From contig JAJYYE010000010.1 of NCBI GenBank assembly GCA_021801265.1, positions 310,001 to 374,000 on the forward strand: a stretch of 64,000 nucleotides of DNA, written 5' to 3'. Origin of the DNA: Pseudomonadota bacterium (GTDB lineage Bacteria > Pseudomonadota > Gammaproteobacteria > Halothiobacillales > Halothiobacillaceae). The position numbers were made by a program, and so were the translations under genes. The notes under the pieces are model-generated. The model ran no database searches. It saw only the letters and a program-made list of their open reading frames with translations, and had not been told where the DNA came from. Of this stretch, positions 53,903 to 63,923 are shown in pieces (the stretch's first letter is position 1; every line of letters starts with the position of its first letter).

Positions 53903-55711
53903 TTATGCCTTGCAGGTGGTGATCCCCGGATTGCCCGTCATACCAATGAGTTTTGGCTCATTGATTTTAACCGGCTTGATATGCTTCTTGTCTTTCAACC
54001 AAGTTTCCACTTGATCCCAGATCATCTTGCCGGTATCGCCCGGAATTTCGCCCGGTTTTTGTATCGACGCCCAGCCAGCCACTTTGTATTTCTTGCTGGG
54101 ATCAAGCGGTTTTCCGCCCAATTCCATTTCTGAAATACGCTTGCCTTTACTTTCATTCGGCGCACAGGCGTAGGTCATGCCACCGACGCGCACCATGTCA
54201 CCACCTTGCTGATAGTACGGGTCTTTATTGAAAATGTTGTCGCACACATCCTCGAGAATCCCTTTAATCTGCTCACCCGTGAATTCATTTACGGTGACGT
54301 TCGGGTAGGTCAAGCCGACTTCGGTCATCAAATCTTCGTAGCGAATCGGTTCACCCGGAATCAAGCTGGTACCCCAACGCACGCCTGGCGAGAAGGAAAT
54401 CTGGCAATCATTGGCATCAATCAGCGATTGGCAAATCAATTGATCCCAAGAACCGGTGAAGTTGCCGCGACGATAGAGCAAGCCTTCGTTGGTAGCAACG
54501 ACTTCATCAAGCCGCTTTTTCGCATTAAAGGTTTTACCTTGGAAAGTCACGTCTTGATTGGTCATCTTCTCGATCAGTGCCGCCATTTCTTTATCGGGTT
54601 CGATGAAGTCAGCGAATACCGGCAGCAGGTGATATTTGAAATCCTGCATTTTGCCATTTTTGAAGTCCATATCCAGCACACCGAGGTATTTGCTGTTGGA
54701 ACCGGCGTTCGTGACGATGGTTTTGCCGCCCGGATTTTTAACAATGGTAGGGTAAGGAATCGCATCATGGGTGTGACCGCCCAGAATCGCATCAATGCCG
54801 CTCACTTGTGAAGCCAGCTTCAAATCCACATCCATACCGTTGTGCGACAACACAACCACACACTCGGCACCTTCTTTGCGCGCCTTGTTGACCACATCCT
54901 GCATATCTTCGGGATTAATCCCGAACGTCCAACCTTCCACCATCCAACGCGGGTTGGCAATGGGTGTGTAGGGAAATGCTTGGCCGACAATCGCGACCTT
55001 GACGCCATTTTCTTCGCGGATAATGTAGGGCTTGAATACGCGCTCTTCGAAATCTTCGCTGCGGATGTTTTGCGCGACGAAGGTCATGTTGCCGGCGGCT
55101 TCGAGCTGCTTGATGCCATCCATCATGCGGTCTTTGCCATAGGTGGCTTCCCAGTGCGACGTAAATGCATCGAGGCCAAACAGTTTTTGCGCATCAATTT
55201 GGCATTGGGCATTGGTCCAAAGTGCCAGACCTGTGCCCTGCCAGTTATCACCACCATCCAGTACGAGTGCGCCCGGACGCTGCGCCTTCATATGCTTAAC
55301 CAAGGTCAGCAGATATGCGTAGCCGCCCACTTTGCCGTATTTTTTTGCAGCCTCAACATAGTTCAAACAAGTAAACGCGTGGGCTTCTGGGGTATTGGGT
55401 TTCAAACCGAAATGCTTGAGAAATGCTTCACCGACCAAGTGCGGTGGATTACCTTCCATCGTGCCAATACCCAAATTGATGCTGGGTTCGCGGAAATAAA
55501 CGGGATTCAACTGAGCATGAATATCGGTGTAATGCAGGATATGCACGTTACCAAATTTAGGGATTTCATACATATTGCCCGAGGCACGATTCACCTTGAC
55601 GGTGTTCGCAACAGTTTGATTACCCGTCCCCGCCTGCGCGGTTTCAAGGTTGATGCCGGCCGCCGAAGCAACTGCCAGCATTTGCAAAAATTCCCGACGA
55701 GATAAATTCAT
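53903..55711 (-). CDS. soxB: Thiosulfohydrolase SoxB
   Basis: 602 residues. A Tat signal at the N-terminus (NLSRREFLQMLAVASAAG). Dimanganese 5'-nucleotidase-like fold: LHYTDIHAQLNP, LDGGDNWQGTG, LSHNGMDVDL and LGGHTHDAIPYP supply metal ligands; the C-terminal domain follows. SoxB releases sulfate from SoxY-bound S-thiosulfonate in the periplasm. GGAG eight bases before the ATG. It is alone, unlinked to soxXA (about 6 kb away), with its own terminator. Confidence 0.98.
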   Translation of the reverse strand: MNLSRREFLQMLAVASAAGINLETAQAGTGNQTVANTVKVNRASGNMYEIPKFGNVHILHYTDIHAQLNPVYFREPSINLGIGTMEGNPPHLVGEAFLKHFGLKPNTPEAHAFTCLNYVEAAKKYGKVGGYAYLLTLVKHMKAQRPGALVLDGGDNWQGTGLALWTNAQCQIDAQKLFGLDAFTSHWEATYGKDRMMDGIKQLEAAGNMTFVAQNIRSEDFEERVFKPYIIREENGVKVAIVGQAFPYTPIANPRWMVEGWTFGINPEDMQDVVNKARKEGAECVVVLSHNGMDVDLKLASQVSGIDAILGGHTHDAIPYPTIVKNPGGKTIVTNAGSNSKYLGVLDMDFKNGKMQDFKYHLLPVFADFIEPDKEMAALIEKMTNQDVTFQGKTFNAKKRLDEVVATNEGLLYRRGNFTGSWDQLICQSLIDANDCQISFSPGVRWGTSLIPGEPIRYEDLMTEVGLTYPNVTVNEFTGEQIKGILEDVCDNIFNKDPYYQQGGDMVRVGGMTYACAPNESKGKRISEMELGGKPLDPSKKYKVAGWASIQKPGEIPGDTGKMIWDQVETWLKDKKHIKPVKINEPKLIGMTGNPGITTCKA

Positions 55712-56065
55712 TCGTTGATCTCCGTTATTGGATGTTCTAAGTACACACACGCAGGGTTGATTGCTAGCCCAAGTTTATTGCTGAGTGCGAACCGCTTAAT
55801 TGTTTCAAAACCTATGGATCAGGCGAAACCGCAGCCCATAATTTAACCACACTGCCAGAAAGGACGACAACAAAGTTATTTATGCGCATAAAAGCAAATT
55901 AAGAAAACGTTAAAATAGCGTGCCTTAGCGCCTGTTCAAGGCCTTCATGATCTGAGGCCATACACGACAAAAATCAAGGAGGGGCAGCATACCCAAGGCA
56001 TGTGCGCCCTTTTGAAGCGGCTTTAGCACCACGCCATGCGCTTGCCCAGGCACTTAAACGGATTT
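55712..56065. other. Non-coding region upstream of soxB, after holB
   Basis: 354 bases. It should hold the soxB promoter, but I see no clear -10/-35 pair. No pilZ gene follows holB here, although pilZ is common at this place in relatives. No RNA gene recognised. Confidence 0.4.
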
Positions 56066-57142
56066 TTAGGCGAGTCGATGGGGCAATGTCGGATCGATTA
56101 AATCGAGCGCCAAACGCGCTAAAGCCAGCTCATCGTTCAGAGGGTGCGTAGCAGTTTGCAGGAATTCGAGTAACACCCGATGCAGTTTGAGCCAATGTTC
56201 GCCTGAATCATGCTGAGCCAAACGTCGAATCAAGGGGGCGAGCGTCACGGGCGCCTCGCTTTGGAGCCCCGAATGCAACCGCATCACATCCACCCAAAGC
56301 CGAAGCAGCCACCGTGCGAGGGTGTCGCGCTCGATACCTTGCCAACAGTGTACTGTCGTCAAGACGGCACCGTCATCCGTCATCAGTTCAACCAAAGCTG
56401 CGGTGGCCGCTTGCCAATCCCATGTCGGCAACTGCCCCTTCATGAGTTGCTCGTCATTCATAAACCAAAGCAATTCGGCATCGGTTTTTGCCACACTTTG
56501 GGTATCGCACAGCCAGCCGAGCAATGCCGAACGACTGGGCATGGTGACACTGAGCCGTTGTACCCGTGAGCGAATGGTCGAGGGCAATAAATCTGCCCGC
56601 TCGGCGGTCATCAGAAACAAACTCCCCGACGGCGGCTCTTCAAGCAACTTGAGTAAACTGTTGGCCGCATTGCGATTCATCCGTTCAGCTTGCTCAACGA
56701 AAGCAATGCGCAGGGGCCCATAGCGGGTGAAGCTAAATGTCTCGATCAGCGTCCGAATCTCATCAACAGAAACCCCGTGTGCCGAGGCAGCCTGGCTAAC
56801 GCCTGTGCGGGTGAGCAAGTGAATATCGGGATGCGTGCCTGCGAGACGCAAACGGCAGGTGGAGCAGACGCCGCAAGCGCTTTCCTTCCCGGGCGTGGCA
56901 ATGGGATCGTTACAGAGTAAATACGCCATGATGTTGCGCGCCAGACCCAATGTACCCAAGCCACGAGCGCCCGTAATCAGCAAGCCATGCGGTAACCGGC
57001 CTTGTTGCTGCATGGCAAGAAATCGCTGCCAGGGTGCGCGCAACCAGGGCGTTTCTTGCACAGGTATAAGTTCCTCCGGCCAAGCGGCGTCGGTGACAGA
57101 GGGATCGGCAGGCTGTTTTTTCTTCGGCGCGGCTTTAGCCAT
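56066..57142 (-). CDS. holB: DNA polymerase III delta-prime subunit
   Basis: 358 residues. Clamp-loader subunit with an AAA+ fold: PHGLLITGARGLGTLGLA (a non-canonical P-loop, as expected for delta-prime), a zinc module (CNDP, CGVCSTCRL, about residues 80-105), and NRNAANSLLKLLEEPP with the SRV/SRC-like TIRSRVQRL. The ATG at 57142 overlaps the tmk stop by 8 bases; the N-terminal 15 residues are Lys-rich. Confidence 0.93.
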   Translation of the reverse strand: MAKAAPKKKQPADPSVTDAAWPEELIPVQETPWLRAPWQRFLAMQQQGRLPHGLLITGARGLGTLGLARNIMAYLLCNDPIATPGKESACGVCSTCRLRLAGTHPDIHLLTRTGVSQAASAHGVSVDEIRTLIETFSFTRYGPLRIAFVEQAERMNRNAANSLLKLLEEPPSGSLFLMTAERADLLPSTIRSRVQRLSVTMPSRSALLGWLCDTQSVAKTDAELLWFMNDEQLMKGQLPTWDWQAATAALVELMTDDGAVLTTVHCWQGIERDTLARWLLRLWVDVMRLHSGLQSEAPVTLAPLIRRLAQHDSGEHWLKLHRVLLEFLQTATHPLNDELALARLALDLIDPTLPHRLA

Positions 57143-57800
57143 GGGCGACACCGACTTGAGGGGCAATGAACGGGAACCGTGCGTGCAATACCGCCTGAAT
57201 GTGTGCCTGAACCTCGGCCAATGGGGCTGCGGCATCAATCACCGCAAAGCGGGAATTTAGCGCCGCCAATCGTAAAAACTCAGCACGCACCCGCTCAAAA
57301 AAATCCCGCTGCTCACGTTCGAAGCGATCGTGATTGTCTATGCCGCGGCGCGCCGCAGCGCGCGCCAGGCCAATTTCGACGGGCAAATCAAGCAACACCG
57401 TGAGTTGCGGTTCAAGCCCGTGCTGTGCGGCCTGCGCGAGCGTTTCAATCAACCCCCGATCCATCCCCCGCCCGGCCCCCTGATAGGCACGCGATGAATC
57501 TGTAAAACGGTCACAAATCAGCACCTTGCCTGCAGCCAGTGCAGGTTTAATCCGGCTGGCCACATGCTGCGCCCGTGCGGCAAACATCAACATGAGTTCG
57601 GTCGACTCGGCCAATTCTTCAGTCGCCGGGGTCAGTAAAATATGCCGAATTGATTCCGCCACCGGTGTGCCACCCGGCTCCCGGCTGCAATCAACCACCC
57701 GCCCGCGTTGGCTAAACCAATCGGCCACACCCGTAACGGCAGTTGATTTTCCGGCGCCTTCCACTCCTTCGAGGGTAATAAAAATCCCAGGATGATTCAT
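57135..57800 (-). CDS. tmk: Thymidylate kinase
   Basis: 221 residues. dTMP to dTDP. P-loop LEGVEGAGKSTAV (residues 10-22), DR(F/Y) motif in ICDRFTDSSRAYQGAGRG and lid segment RAAARRGIDNHDRFE. Overlaps mltG by four bases (ATGA) and holB by eight, so pabB-pabC-mltG-tmk-holB are translated as a tightly linked unit. Confidence 0.97.
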   Translation of the reverse strand: MNHPGIFITLEGVEGAGKSTAVTGVADWFSQRGRVVDCSREPGGTPVAESIRHILLTPATEELAESTELMLMFAARAQHVASRIKPALAAGKVLICDRFTDSSRAYQGAGRGMDRGLIETLAQAAQHGLEPQLTVLLDLPVEIGLARAAARRGIDNHDRFEREQRDFFERVRAEFLRLAALNSRFAVIDAAAPLAEVQAHIQAVLHARFPFIAPQVGVAHG

Positions 57801-58897
57801 TTGTTATTCACTACGGGTGGTGGAATCGATGGTGCGGTCTGAGTGTCATTGCGACTGCTCTCAACCCGACGCCACGTTTGTACCGCTTGATTATGCCCCT
57901 GCAAGGTATGGGAAAAGGTATGCCCGCCAGTACCATTCGCCACGAAATAGAGCGCATCGGTGGCATCTGGGTGGGTCACCGCCTGCAATGCCGCCTCGGA
58001 CGGCAGGGCAATGGGTGTCGGCGGCAATCCGGCCCGGATATAGGTGTTATAGGGCGTATTGGCACGCAGCTGGGTGACCGTTAGGCTGCGTGGTGCAGTC
58101 AGCTCGTCGACCTGTCCCTTGGCAGCATCCGCCACGCCATAAATCACCGTGGGATCGGTTTGCAAGCGCATCCCCATTTTTAAACGATTAATAAACACAC
58201 CTGCTACCTTGGCGCGTTCGCCCGGCAGTCCGGTTTCTTTTTCCACGATTGAGGCAAGAATGAGTGCGTCATAGGGTGTTTTAAACGGCAAATCTGGAGC
58301 CCGGGTTGCCCAAACCGCTTCCAGGTGCGTTTGCATGGCACGATACGCTTCCCGCAAAATTTTCCGGTCGGTTGTACCGCGCGTAAATACATAGGTGTCC
58401 GGGAATAACCAACCTTCCAAACTGTGCACGGGTAAATTCAACGCCTTAATCATCTGCGCGGAGTCCATGCCGTGCAAGGTGTGCTGAATGACAGGCTCGG
58501 CGGCTAAGGCATTCAAGAAATCTTGCGCCGTATTGCCTTCCGGAATGGTGAGGCGATAGCGCACGACGTCCCCGGCAACCAACCGATCCAGCCAACTCAA
58601 TAAATGATCCTGCGGGGTTATTCGATACTCACCGGCTTTGATGTCCCGAGCCTGACCCCGCAGCCGTGCGACCCAGGTAAATAACGTCGGGTTGAGCTGC
58701 ACACCCGCCGCATCGGCAATGCGCGCAATACGTTGAACATCGGCACCGCTCGGGATTTCAATCGTGATGGGCATAGCATCAGGCGGAAGCAACGGCCGCA
58801 TGAAGCTGGATCCGAGAAACCCTACGCCCAGGAGAATCCCTAACAATAGGCCAAGGGTAGCTAACCACACCAACAAGAATCCGAGAATGCGCTTCAT
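57797..58897 (-). CDS. mltG: Endolytic murein transglycosylase MltG
   Basis: 366 residues. One N-terminal membrane helix (residues 5-30), a LysM-like subdomain (DVQRIARIADAAG) and the YceG domain with the catalytic glutamate in LASIVEKETGLPGE and RLQTDPTVIYG. It cuts nascent glycan strands at the inner membrane, ending their growth. Short C-terminal tail (APSIPPPVVNNK). One base separates it from pabC. Confidence 0.96.
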   Translation of the reverse strand: MKRILGFLLVWLATLGLLLGILLGVGFLGSSFMRPLLPPDAMPITIEIPSGADVQRIARIADAAGVQLNPTLFTWVARLRGQARDIKAGEYRITPQDHLLSWLDRLVAGDVVRYRLTIPEGNTAQDFLNALAAEPVIQHTLHGMDSAQMIKALNLPVHSLEGWLFPDTYVFTRGTTDRKILREAYRAMQTHLEAVWATRAPDLPFKTPYDALILASIVEKETGLPGERAKVAGVFINRLKMGMRLQTDPTVIYGVADAAKGQVDELTAPRSLTVTQLRANTPYNTYIRAGLPPTPIALPSEAALQAVTHPDATDALYFVANGTGGHTFSHTLQGHNQAVQTWRRVESSRNDTQTAPSIPPPVVNNK

Positions 58898-58898
58898 T

Positions 58899-59798
58899 TT
58901 AAATCATCACCCCCGTTAAAAATGCTTCTTGCTGCAGGGTGGATACCCACGCCGTTTGTGTCCACGATGGCATGGTATCGGGCCGATCTTGCGCAGCAGA
59001 TAATACCTGCCACCGCGTGGCCAGTTGCCTTGCTGGCGCAAGTTCCAGCATCTGCCCCGCCCATGCGCCACCCAAATTCCCTTTAATCCGCCCCACGGGC
59101 AGTACGCCCCACACGGCATTGGTTAGCACCGCTGCCCGCGCCAAAGCCAAACGTCCCACGGCCAATGGCACAACCTTAACCCCTAAATGGGCGTTCAACA
59201 CCCCACGCACTGTCCCCGCAATGGCCGAACCGCGAATCGGAGGGGTGAACCAGCAATCACCTTCCAGCCAACAAAAATTGCTTTGCGTGCCCCCTAAAAT
59301 TAGCCCAGATTCATCCTGAAGCAAACATTCATCAACCCCGGTCGGCCAAGTTGTGCGCGCCATCACCTGCGGCAAGCGGTTCAAATGCTTGAGCCCCGTG
59401 AGCGTGGGCATGCCGCCTGCGAACGGTACGGGCAACACGCCCAACACTAATCCGTGCGCGTACCAGGCGGGATTAACCTCGGGCAAATTGTCGACCAATA
59501 CGGTCAGACTCGGCTGAACCGAATCCGGGCGCCGATAACCCCGCTGTCCCGCACCCGCCGTATAAATCAGCTTGACCACAGCATCGGTTTTACCGCTCAT
59601 CAAAACGGCGGCATCAATGGATTGACGCAAGTCTGTGTCGCAAGGATCAGACAAACCCAGTACACGGCAACCCACGGTCAAACGTGCGAGGTGCTCCGGC
59701 CACCATGCCAGCCGCCCCGCCGCTAGCCGTACGGTCTCAAACAAGCCATCGCCATAGGCCAATCCCCGATCTTGCGGTGAGACGTCAGCAAAATTCAT
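58899..59798 (-). CDS. pabC: Aminodeoxychorismate lyase PabC
   Basis: 299 residues. PLP enzyme of fold type IV that releases p-aminobenzoate and pyruvate. RGLAYGDGLFETVR near the N-terminus and the PLP lysine in LTGLKHLNRL (about residue 149) are characteristic; LLQDESGLILGGTQSNFCWL follows. Overlaps pabB by four bases (ATGA type). Part of folate synthesis. Confidence 0.94.
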   Translation of the reverse strand: MNFADVSPQDRGLAYGDGLFETVRLAAGRLAWWPEHLARLTVGCRVLGLSDPCDTDLRQSIDAAVLMSGKTDAVVKLIYTAGAGQRGYRRPDSVQPSLTVLVDNLPEVNPAWYAHGLVLGVLPVPFAGGMPTLTGLKHLNRLPQVMARTTWPTGVDECLLQDESGLILGGTQSNFCWLEGDCWFTPPIRGSAIAGTVRGVLNAHLGVKVVPLAVGRLALARAAVLTNAVWGVLPVGRIKGNLGGAWAGQMLELAPARQLATRWQVLSAAQDRPDTMPSWTQTAWVSTLQQEAFLTGVMI

Positions 59799-61297
59799 TG
59801 CGGAACCGAATCCGTTGGCTCGGTTAAAGCCAGTAACAGTCCCCGGGCTTTTTCTTCGGTTTCGGCGGTTTCACGCAGCGGATCACTATCAATCACAATC
59901 CCGGCGCCGGTGCGGAATTCACCCACGCCATCGGCGGCTAAAAATACGGTACGAATCAATATATTACTATCCATCCGCCCATCTAAACTCACATAACCCA
60001 CGCTACCGGTATACGGACCGCGCCCGGTTTGTTCCAATTCAGCCAGAATTTCCATGCAGCGTACTTTGGGGCAACCCGTAATTGTGCCACCGGGAAACAC
60101 TGCCGCGAGCAAATCAAACACCGAATGAGAAGGATGTAATTGCCCCCGCACGTTGGAAACTAAATGATGCACATGCGCAAACGATTCCAGCACCATGAAT
60201 TCATCCACCTGCACGCTGCCCGGCTGACACACGCGCCCCAAATCGTTGCGCTCCAAATCAATCAGCATCACGTGTTCGGCACGCTCTTTCGGATGCGCGC
60301 GTAATTCTGCCTGCAAGGCGTGATCACGCACCGAATCGGCATCCCGCCTTCGTGTACCCGCAATGGGTCGAGTGGACACACTACCGGCGATGTGATCGGC
60401 CAAACGCTCTGGCGAGGAGCTGATAATCTGCCCCTCGGCCAAACGATACCAAGCCGCGAATGGGGCTGGATTGTACTGCGCTAACCGCTGAAAAATCCGT
60501 TCTCCGGCATCCACTTGAGGCGCATAGAATCGCCAGGCACGTGATAAATTAGCTTGAAACACATCGCCCGCGCGCAGGTAATCCAAAATCTGCTGCACGC
60601 CTGCCTGATACCGTGCGGAATCATCCGCTTGCAAGCCTTCAATGACCAGTTCGCCCACAGCCATCGGTGCAGGGGAGAAACCCAGAATCGCCGCTTTAAT
60701 GGCCGCCACCGTGGCGGGGTGGCGGCCATCATGGACGAGATAGGTGGTAGCCATTTGATGATCGAAGAGTAGCGCAGCGGCATGATACTGCGCCATCGCC
60801 ACCGGGAACCCCACCCGATCGGCCGGGGCAAAATGAGGTAAATGCACACTCGGCTCGATGTGTTCGGCCAGTTCGTAGGAAAGATAAAAGCTCCAGCCCC
60901 CCACAAAGGGCAGCTCGGTTGAAAAATCCGACGCCAACCCGGGGTGCTGCGCCACCCACTGTGCCCATGCCCCAAGAAAATGAGTATTGGGAAAACTCAT
61001 ACCCGAAATATTCAATCCAGGAACATTCGCGGCAATCGGTTTCAACGCCGCACCGCCCAGCACGCCATCCCCGCTTAAACGCAGCTCGGATTCCGGTGCC
61101 GCCAGTAAAATTGACCAGCGCGCCGTATTTTTACCCGTATCGGCTGAATCACGCCCTGCCGCCGCGAGACTGGCGAATAAATGCGCGAATTGAAGCGGCG
61201 CTTGTGCCATTAACGCAGGGAAATCATTGGCGCCAATACCCTCAATCACCTCGATCTGCGGGCGAGTGTCGCGGGATTGTGCCGTGTTAATCGACAT
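59795..61297 (-). CDS. pabB: Aminodeoxychorismate synthase component I PabB
   Basis: 500 residues. Chorismate-utilising enzyme: FQANLSRAWRF, STRPIAGTRRRDADSVRD, MLIDLERNDLGRVC, FPGGTITGCPKVRCMEIL and the C-terminal GAGIVIDSDPLRETAETEEKA. It aminates chorismate with ammonia from PabA; the lysine in TGCPK is the PabB-type marker rather than a TrpE one. Upstream is fabF, 24 bases away, so the fab and pab genes may share transcripts. Confidence 0.95.
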   Translation of the reverse strand: MSINTAQSRDTRPQIEVIEGIGANDFPALMAQAPLQFAHLFASLAAAGRDSADTGKNTARWSILLAAPESELRLSGDGVLGGAALKPIAANVPGLNISGMSFPNTHFLGAWAQWVAQHPGLASDFSTELPFVGGWSFYLSYELAEHIEPSVHLPHFAPADRVGFPVAMAQYHAAALLFDHQMATTYLVHDGRHPATVAAIKAAILGFSPAPMAVGELVIEGLQADDSARYQAGVQQILDYLRAGDVFQANLSRAWRFYAPQVDAGERIFQRLAQYNPAPFAAWYRLAEGQIISSSPERLADHIAGSVSTRPIAGTRRRDADSVRDHALQAELRAHPKERAEHVMLIDLERNDLGRVCQPGSVQVDEFMVLESFAHVHHLVSNVRGQLHPSHSVFDLLAAVFPGGTITGCPKVRCMEILAELEQTGRGPYTGSVGYVSLDGRMDSNILIRTVFLAADGVGEFRTGAGIVIDSDPLRETAETEEKARGLLLALTEPTDSVPQ

Positions 61298-61321
61298 AAT
61301 GAGAAGTGTAGATGAACACCG

Positions 61322-62563
61322 TTAAAACCGCCGGAAGATCAGCGTGCCATTCGTGCCGCCAAAACCGAATGAATTCGACATCACCACATCAAGATCCTTT
61401 ACTTGACGTGCCGTATGGGGCACGAAATCCAAATCGCAGCCGACAGAGGGTTGATCCAGGTTGATCGTGGGCGGCAAAACCTGATCGCGTAACGCAAGCA
61501 GGGAAAATACCGCTTCAATGCCCCCCGCCGCGCCCAGCAAATGCCCGGTCATCGATTTGGTTGAACTCACCGGACAGTGCTTCGCATATGCACCCAAAGC
61601 GGCATGCAGAGCGGCGACTTCCGCGCCATCGCCTGCCTGTGTAGATGTGCCGTGCGCATTGACATACCCAATTTGCTCGGGGTTGAGCTTTGCATCGCCC
61701 AGTGCCGCCAACATGCAGCGCCGCGCGCCATCACCATCGGCAGAGGGGGATGTCATATGGTAGGCATCGGCGCTCATCCCAAAACCGATTAATTCACCAT
61801 AAATAGGTGCCCCGCGCGCGATGGCATGCTCGAGTGATTCCAGCACCAATATGCCTGCGCCTTCCCCGAGCACAAACCCATCTCGATCTTGATCCCAGGG
61901 GCGAGAAGCCAACTCGGGCGCATCGTTACGCGTCGAGAGCGCCCGTGCTGCCGAAAACCCGGCCACACCCAGCGGCGACACGGCACATTCCGTGCCGCCC
62001 GCAATCATCACATCGGCATCACCATAAGCGATTAAACGTGCGGCCTGACCAATACTGTGGGTGCCTGCCGCACAGGCGGTGACTGTCGCCAAATTGGGGC
62101 CCCGAAACCCATACCGAATCGAAAGCTGGCCTGACACCATGTTCACAATCGCACCGGGCACGAAAAAAGGCGAAACCCGCCGCGCACCCTGGTTTTCTAA
62201 TGTGAGGGTATTGCGCTCAATACCCTCTAGCCCGCCGATACCGGAACCAATCAGTACGCCCACACGGTCGTAATTTAACGCGTCGCTAATGAGCCCTGCG
62301 TCTTCAATGGCCTCAATGGACGCGGCAACACCGAAATGAATGAACGGCTCCATTTTTTTGACATCTTTGACTGCGATAAAGGTGCAGGGGTCAAAATTTT
62401 TCACCATGCCCGCGATTTGGGACGCCATGGTGCTCACATCAAAACGTTCAATCCGGCTGACACCCGAGCGTCCGGCCACAATACCCGACCACGTCGCTGC
62501 AACCGTGTTACCTAAAGGCGTAATCGCCCCCAGTCCCGTCACTACCACCCGTTGCTTACTCAT
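61322..62563 (-). CDS. fabF: 3-oxoacyl-[acyl-carrier-protein] synthase II
   Basis: 413 residues. Condenses malonyl-ACP with acyl-ACP. Catalytic cysteine in [12 protein letters not shown] (about residue 164), histidines in [12 protein letters not shown] and [14 protein letters not shown] at 62563 ([18 protein letters not shown]) fits the family; the open frame extends 39 bases further. A hairpin terminator lies between acpP and fabF, so read-through would set their ratio. Confidence 0.98.
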   Translation of the reverse strand: MSKQRVVVTGLGAITPLGNTVAATWSGIVAGRSGVSRIERFDVSTMASQIAGMVKNFDPCTFIAVKDVKKMEPFIHFGVAASIEAIEDAGLISDALNYDRVGVLIGSGIGGLEGIERNTLTLENQGARRVSPFFVPGAIVNMVSGQLSIRYGFRGPNLATVTACAAGTHSIGQAARLIAYGDADVMIAGGTECAVSPLGVAGFSAARALSTRNDAPELASRPWDQDRDGFVLGEGAGILVLESLEHAIARGAPIYGELIGFGMSADAYHMTSPSADGDGARRCMLAALGDAKLNPEQIGYVNAHGTSTQAGDGAEVAALHAALGAYAKHCPVSSTKSMTGHLLGAAGGIEAVFSLLALRDQVLPPTINLDQPSVGCDLDFVPHTARQVKDLDVVMSNSFGFGGTNGTLIFRRF

Positions 62564-62663
62564 GCATTCAAACCTATCTTCCTTCCCTGTGAACTCGATC
62601 AAAGTCTCACTGAAGTGCGCATCACTCAGGAATCTTCGATCGAGTCTTTGAACAGGTTCTATG

Positions 62664-62696
62664 AAAAAGCCGCGCTCGGAATCTCCGAAACGCGGC
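62664..62696 (-). terminator. Terminator between acpP and fabF
   Basis: Minus-strand stem GCCGCG / CGCGGC (62691-62696 with 62669-62674), extended by imperfect pairing inside (CGGA/TCCG), followed by five T (62664-62668). It probably lets only part of transcripts pass from acpP to fabF, since ACP is needed in large excess. Confidence 0.85.
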
Positions 62697-62747
62697 CTTT
62701 ACTCAATCAACGATTAAAACAGCCCCAGATGAAACTGGGAATGATAA

Positions 62748-62987
62748 TTATGCGTCTTTGTGGGCGTTGATGTAATCGATGGCCAATTGCACAGTCGTGA
62801 TTTTTTCGGCTTCTTCATCGGGGATTTCGCACTCGAATTCCTCTTCCAGCGCCATCACTAATTCGACGGTGTCCAGTGAATCAGCACCCAAGTCGTCAAC
62901 AAAAGACGCCTCGTTGGTGACTTCTTCTTCCTTAACGCCTAGCTGCTCAACAACAATCTTCTTCACGCGCTCGTCAATAGTGCTCAT
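62748..62987 (-). CDS. acpP: Acyl carrier protein
   Basis: 79 residues, highly acidic. The phosphopantetheine serine is in [19 protein letters not shown] (about residue 37). Starts [18 protein letters not shown], the canonical AcpP N-terminus. Carries acyl chains for fatty acid, lipid A and biotin (BioC) synthesis. It has its own promoter candidate (63048-63076) and a terminator downstream. Confidence 0.99.
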   Translation of the reverse strand: MSTIDERVKKIVVEQLGVKEEEVTNEASFVDDLGADSLDTVELVMALEEEFECEIPDEEAEKITTVQLAIDYINAHKDA

Positions 62988-63047
62988 AACGGCTCAACCT
63001 CATTAAAAATAAATTGGTTCCAGGGTTGGCTACCCAAGATGGCAGGC

Positions 63048-63076
63048 ATTCTAGTGAAAACCGGCCGAAGCACCAA
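63048..63076 (-). promoter_or_regulatory. Candidate sigma-70 promoter of acpP
   Basis: On the minus strand TTGGTG (63076-63071) and TAGAAT (63053-63048) are spaced by 17 bases, about 60 bases before the acpP ATG. It lies in the 177-base space between fabG and acpP. Confidence 0.45.
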
Positions 63077-63164
63077 ATAAAAATCATCATCGAGCCGATT
63101 TTTCATCTGGCACGTCCGGCGCGAATGGCCAAAGAAAACCATTAAAACTCAAGTGTTAGCACCA

Positions 63165-63923
63165 CTAGCTCATGTACATCCCACCGTTGACGTGCAGGGT
63201 ATGGCCTGTGACGTATCCGGCGGCATCGCTCGCCAAAAATCGAACACAACCGGCAATTTCCGCCGGATTCCCCAACCGACCCAGCGGCACATTGGCTAAC
63301 AGGGCGGTTTTATGCGCTTCGGACAAATCGCGAGTCATATCGGTATCGATAAAGCCAGGCGCGACCACATTAACGGTGATATTCCGCCCACCCACTTCCC
63401 GCGCCAGTGATTTTGAAAAGCCCATTAAGCCCGCTTTGGCAGCGGCGTAATTGGTTTGCCCCGCATTCCCCATCGAGCCCACCACGGAGGCAATCGAAAT
63501 AATCCGTCCCCAGCGCGCTTTGGTCATGCCACGCAATACTTTTTGGGACAAGCGAAACACAGACGTCAAATTCGTGTCGATAATGGCAGACCAGTCATCC
63601 TCTTTCATCCGCAGCAGCAAAGTATCGCGGGTAATACCGGCGTTGTTCACCAGGATGGACACCGGGCCAAATCGGGTTTCAATATCCGCCAAAACTGTGT
63701 CGATTTGTGCCACGTCGGTCACATCCAAACTCATGCCAGCACCACCGAGTGGTGCCAAGCGGGCATCAATTGCCGCAGCACCATTGGCTGAAGTAGCGGT
63801 ACCCACCACAATGGCACCTGCTGCCGCGAGCTGCTCAGCAATCGCAGCACCAATGCCACGCGATGCGCCGGTAACCAACGCCACTTTGCCTGTTAATTCA
63901 CCAGGATTTAATTCAGTTGTCAT
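63165..63923 (-). CDS. fabG: 3-oxoacyl-[acyl-carrier-protein] reductase
   Basis: 252 residues, short-chain dehydrogenase. NADPH motif TGASRGIGAAIAEQL (about residues 19-33), NNAG, catalytic Ser-Tyr-Lys in SVVGSMGNAGQTNYAAAKAG, and C-terminal GHTLHVNGGMYM. First reductive step of chain elongation. The N-terminus is about eight residues longer than typical. Only 77 bases remain upstream before the window end; the usual fabD gene would lie beyond. Confidence 0.97.
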   Translation of the reverse strand: MTTELNPGELTGKVALVTGASRGIGAAIAEQLAAAGAIVVGTATSANGAAAIDARLAPLGGAGMSLDVTDVAQIDTVLADIETRFGPVSILVNNAGITRDTLLLRMKEDDWSAIIDTNLTSVFRLSQKVLRGMTKARWGRIISIASVVGSMGNAGQTNYAAAKAGLMGFSKSLAREVGGRNITVNVVAPGFIDTDMTRDLSEAHKTALLANVPLGRLGNPAEIAGCVRFLASDAAGYVTGHTLHVNGGMYMS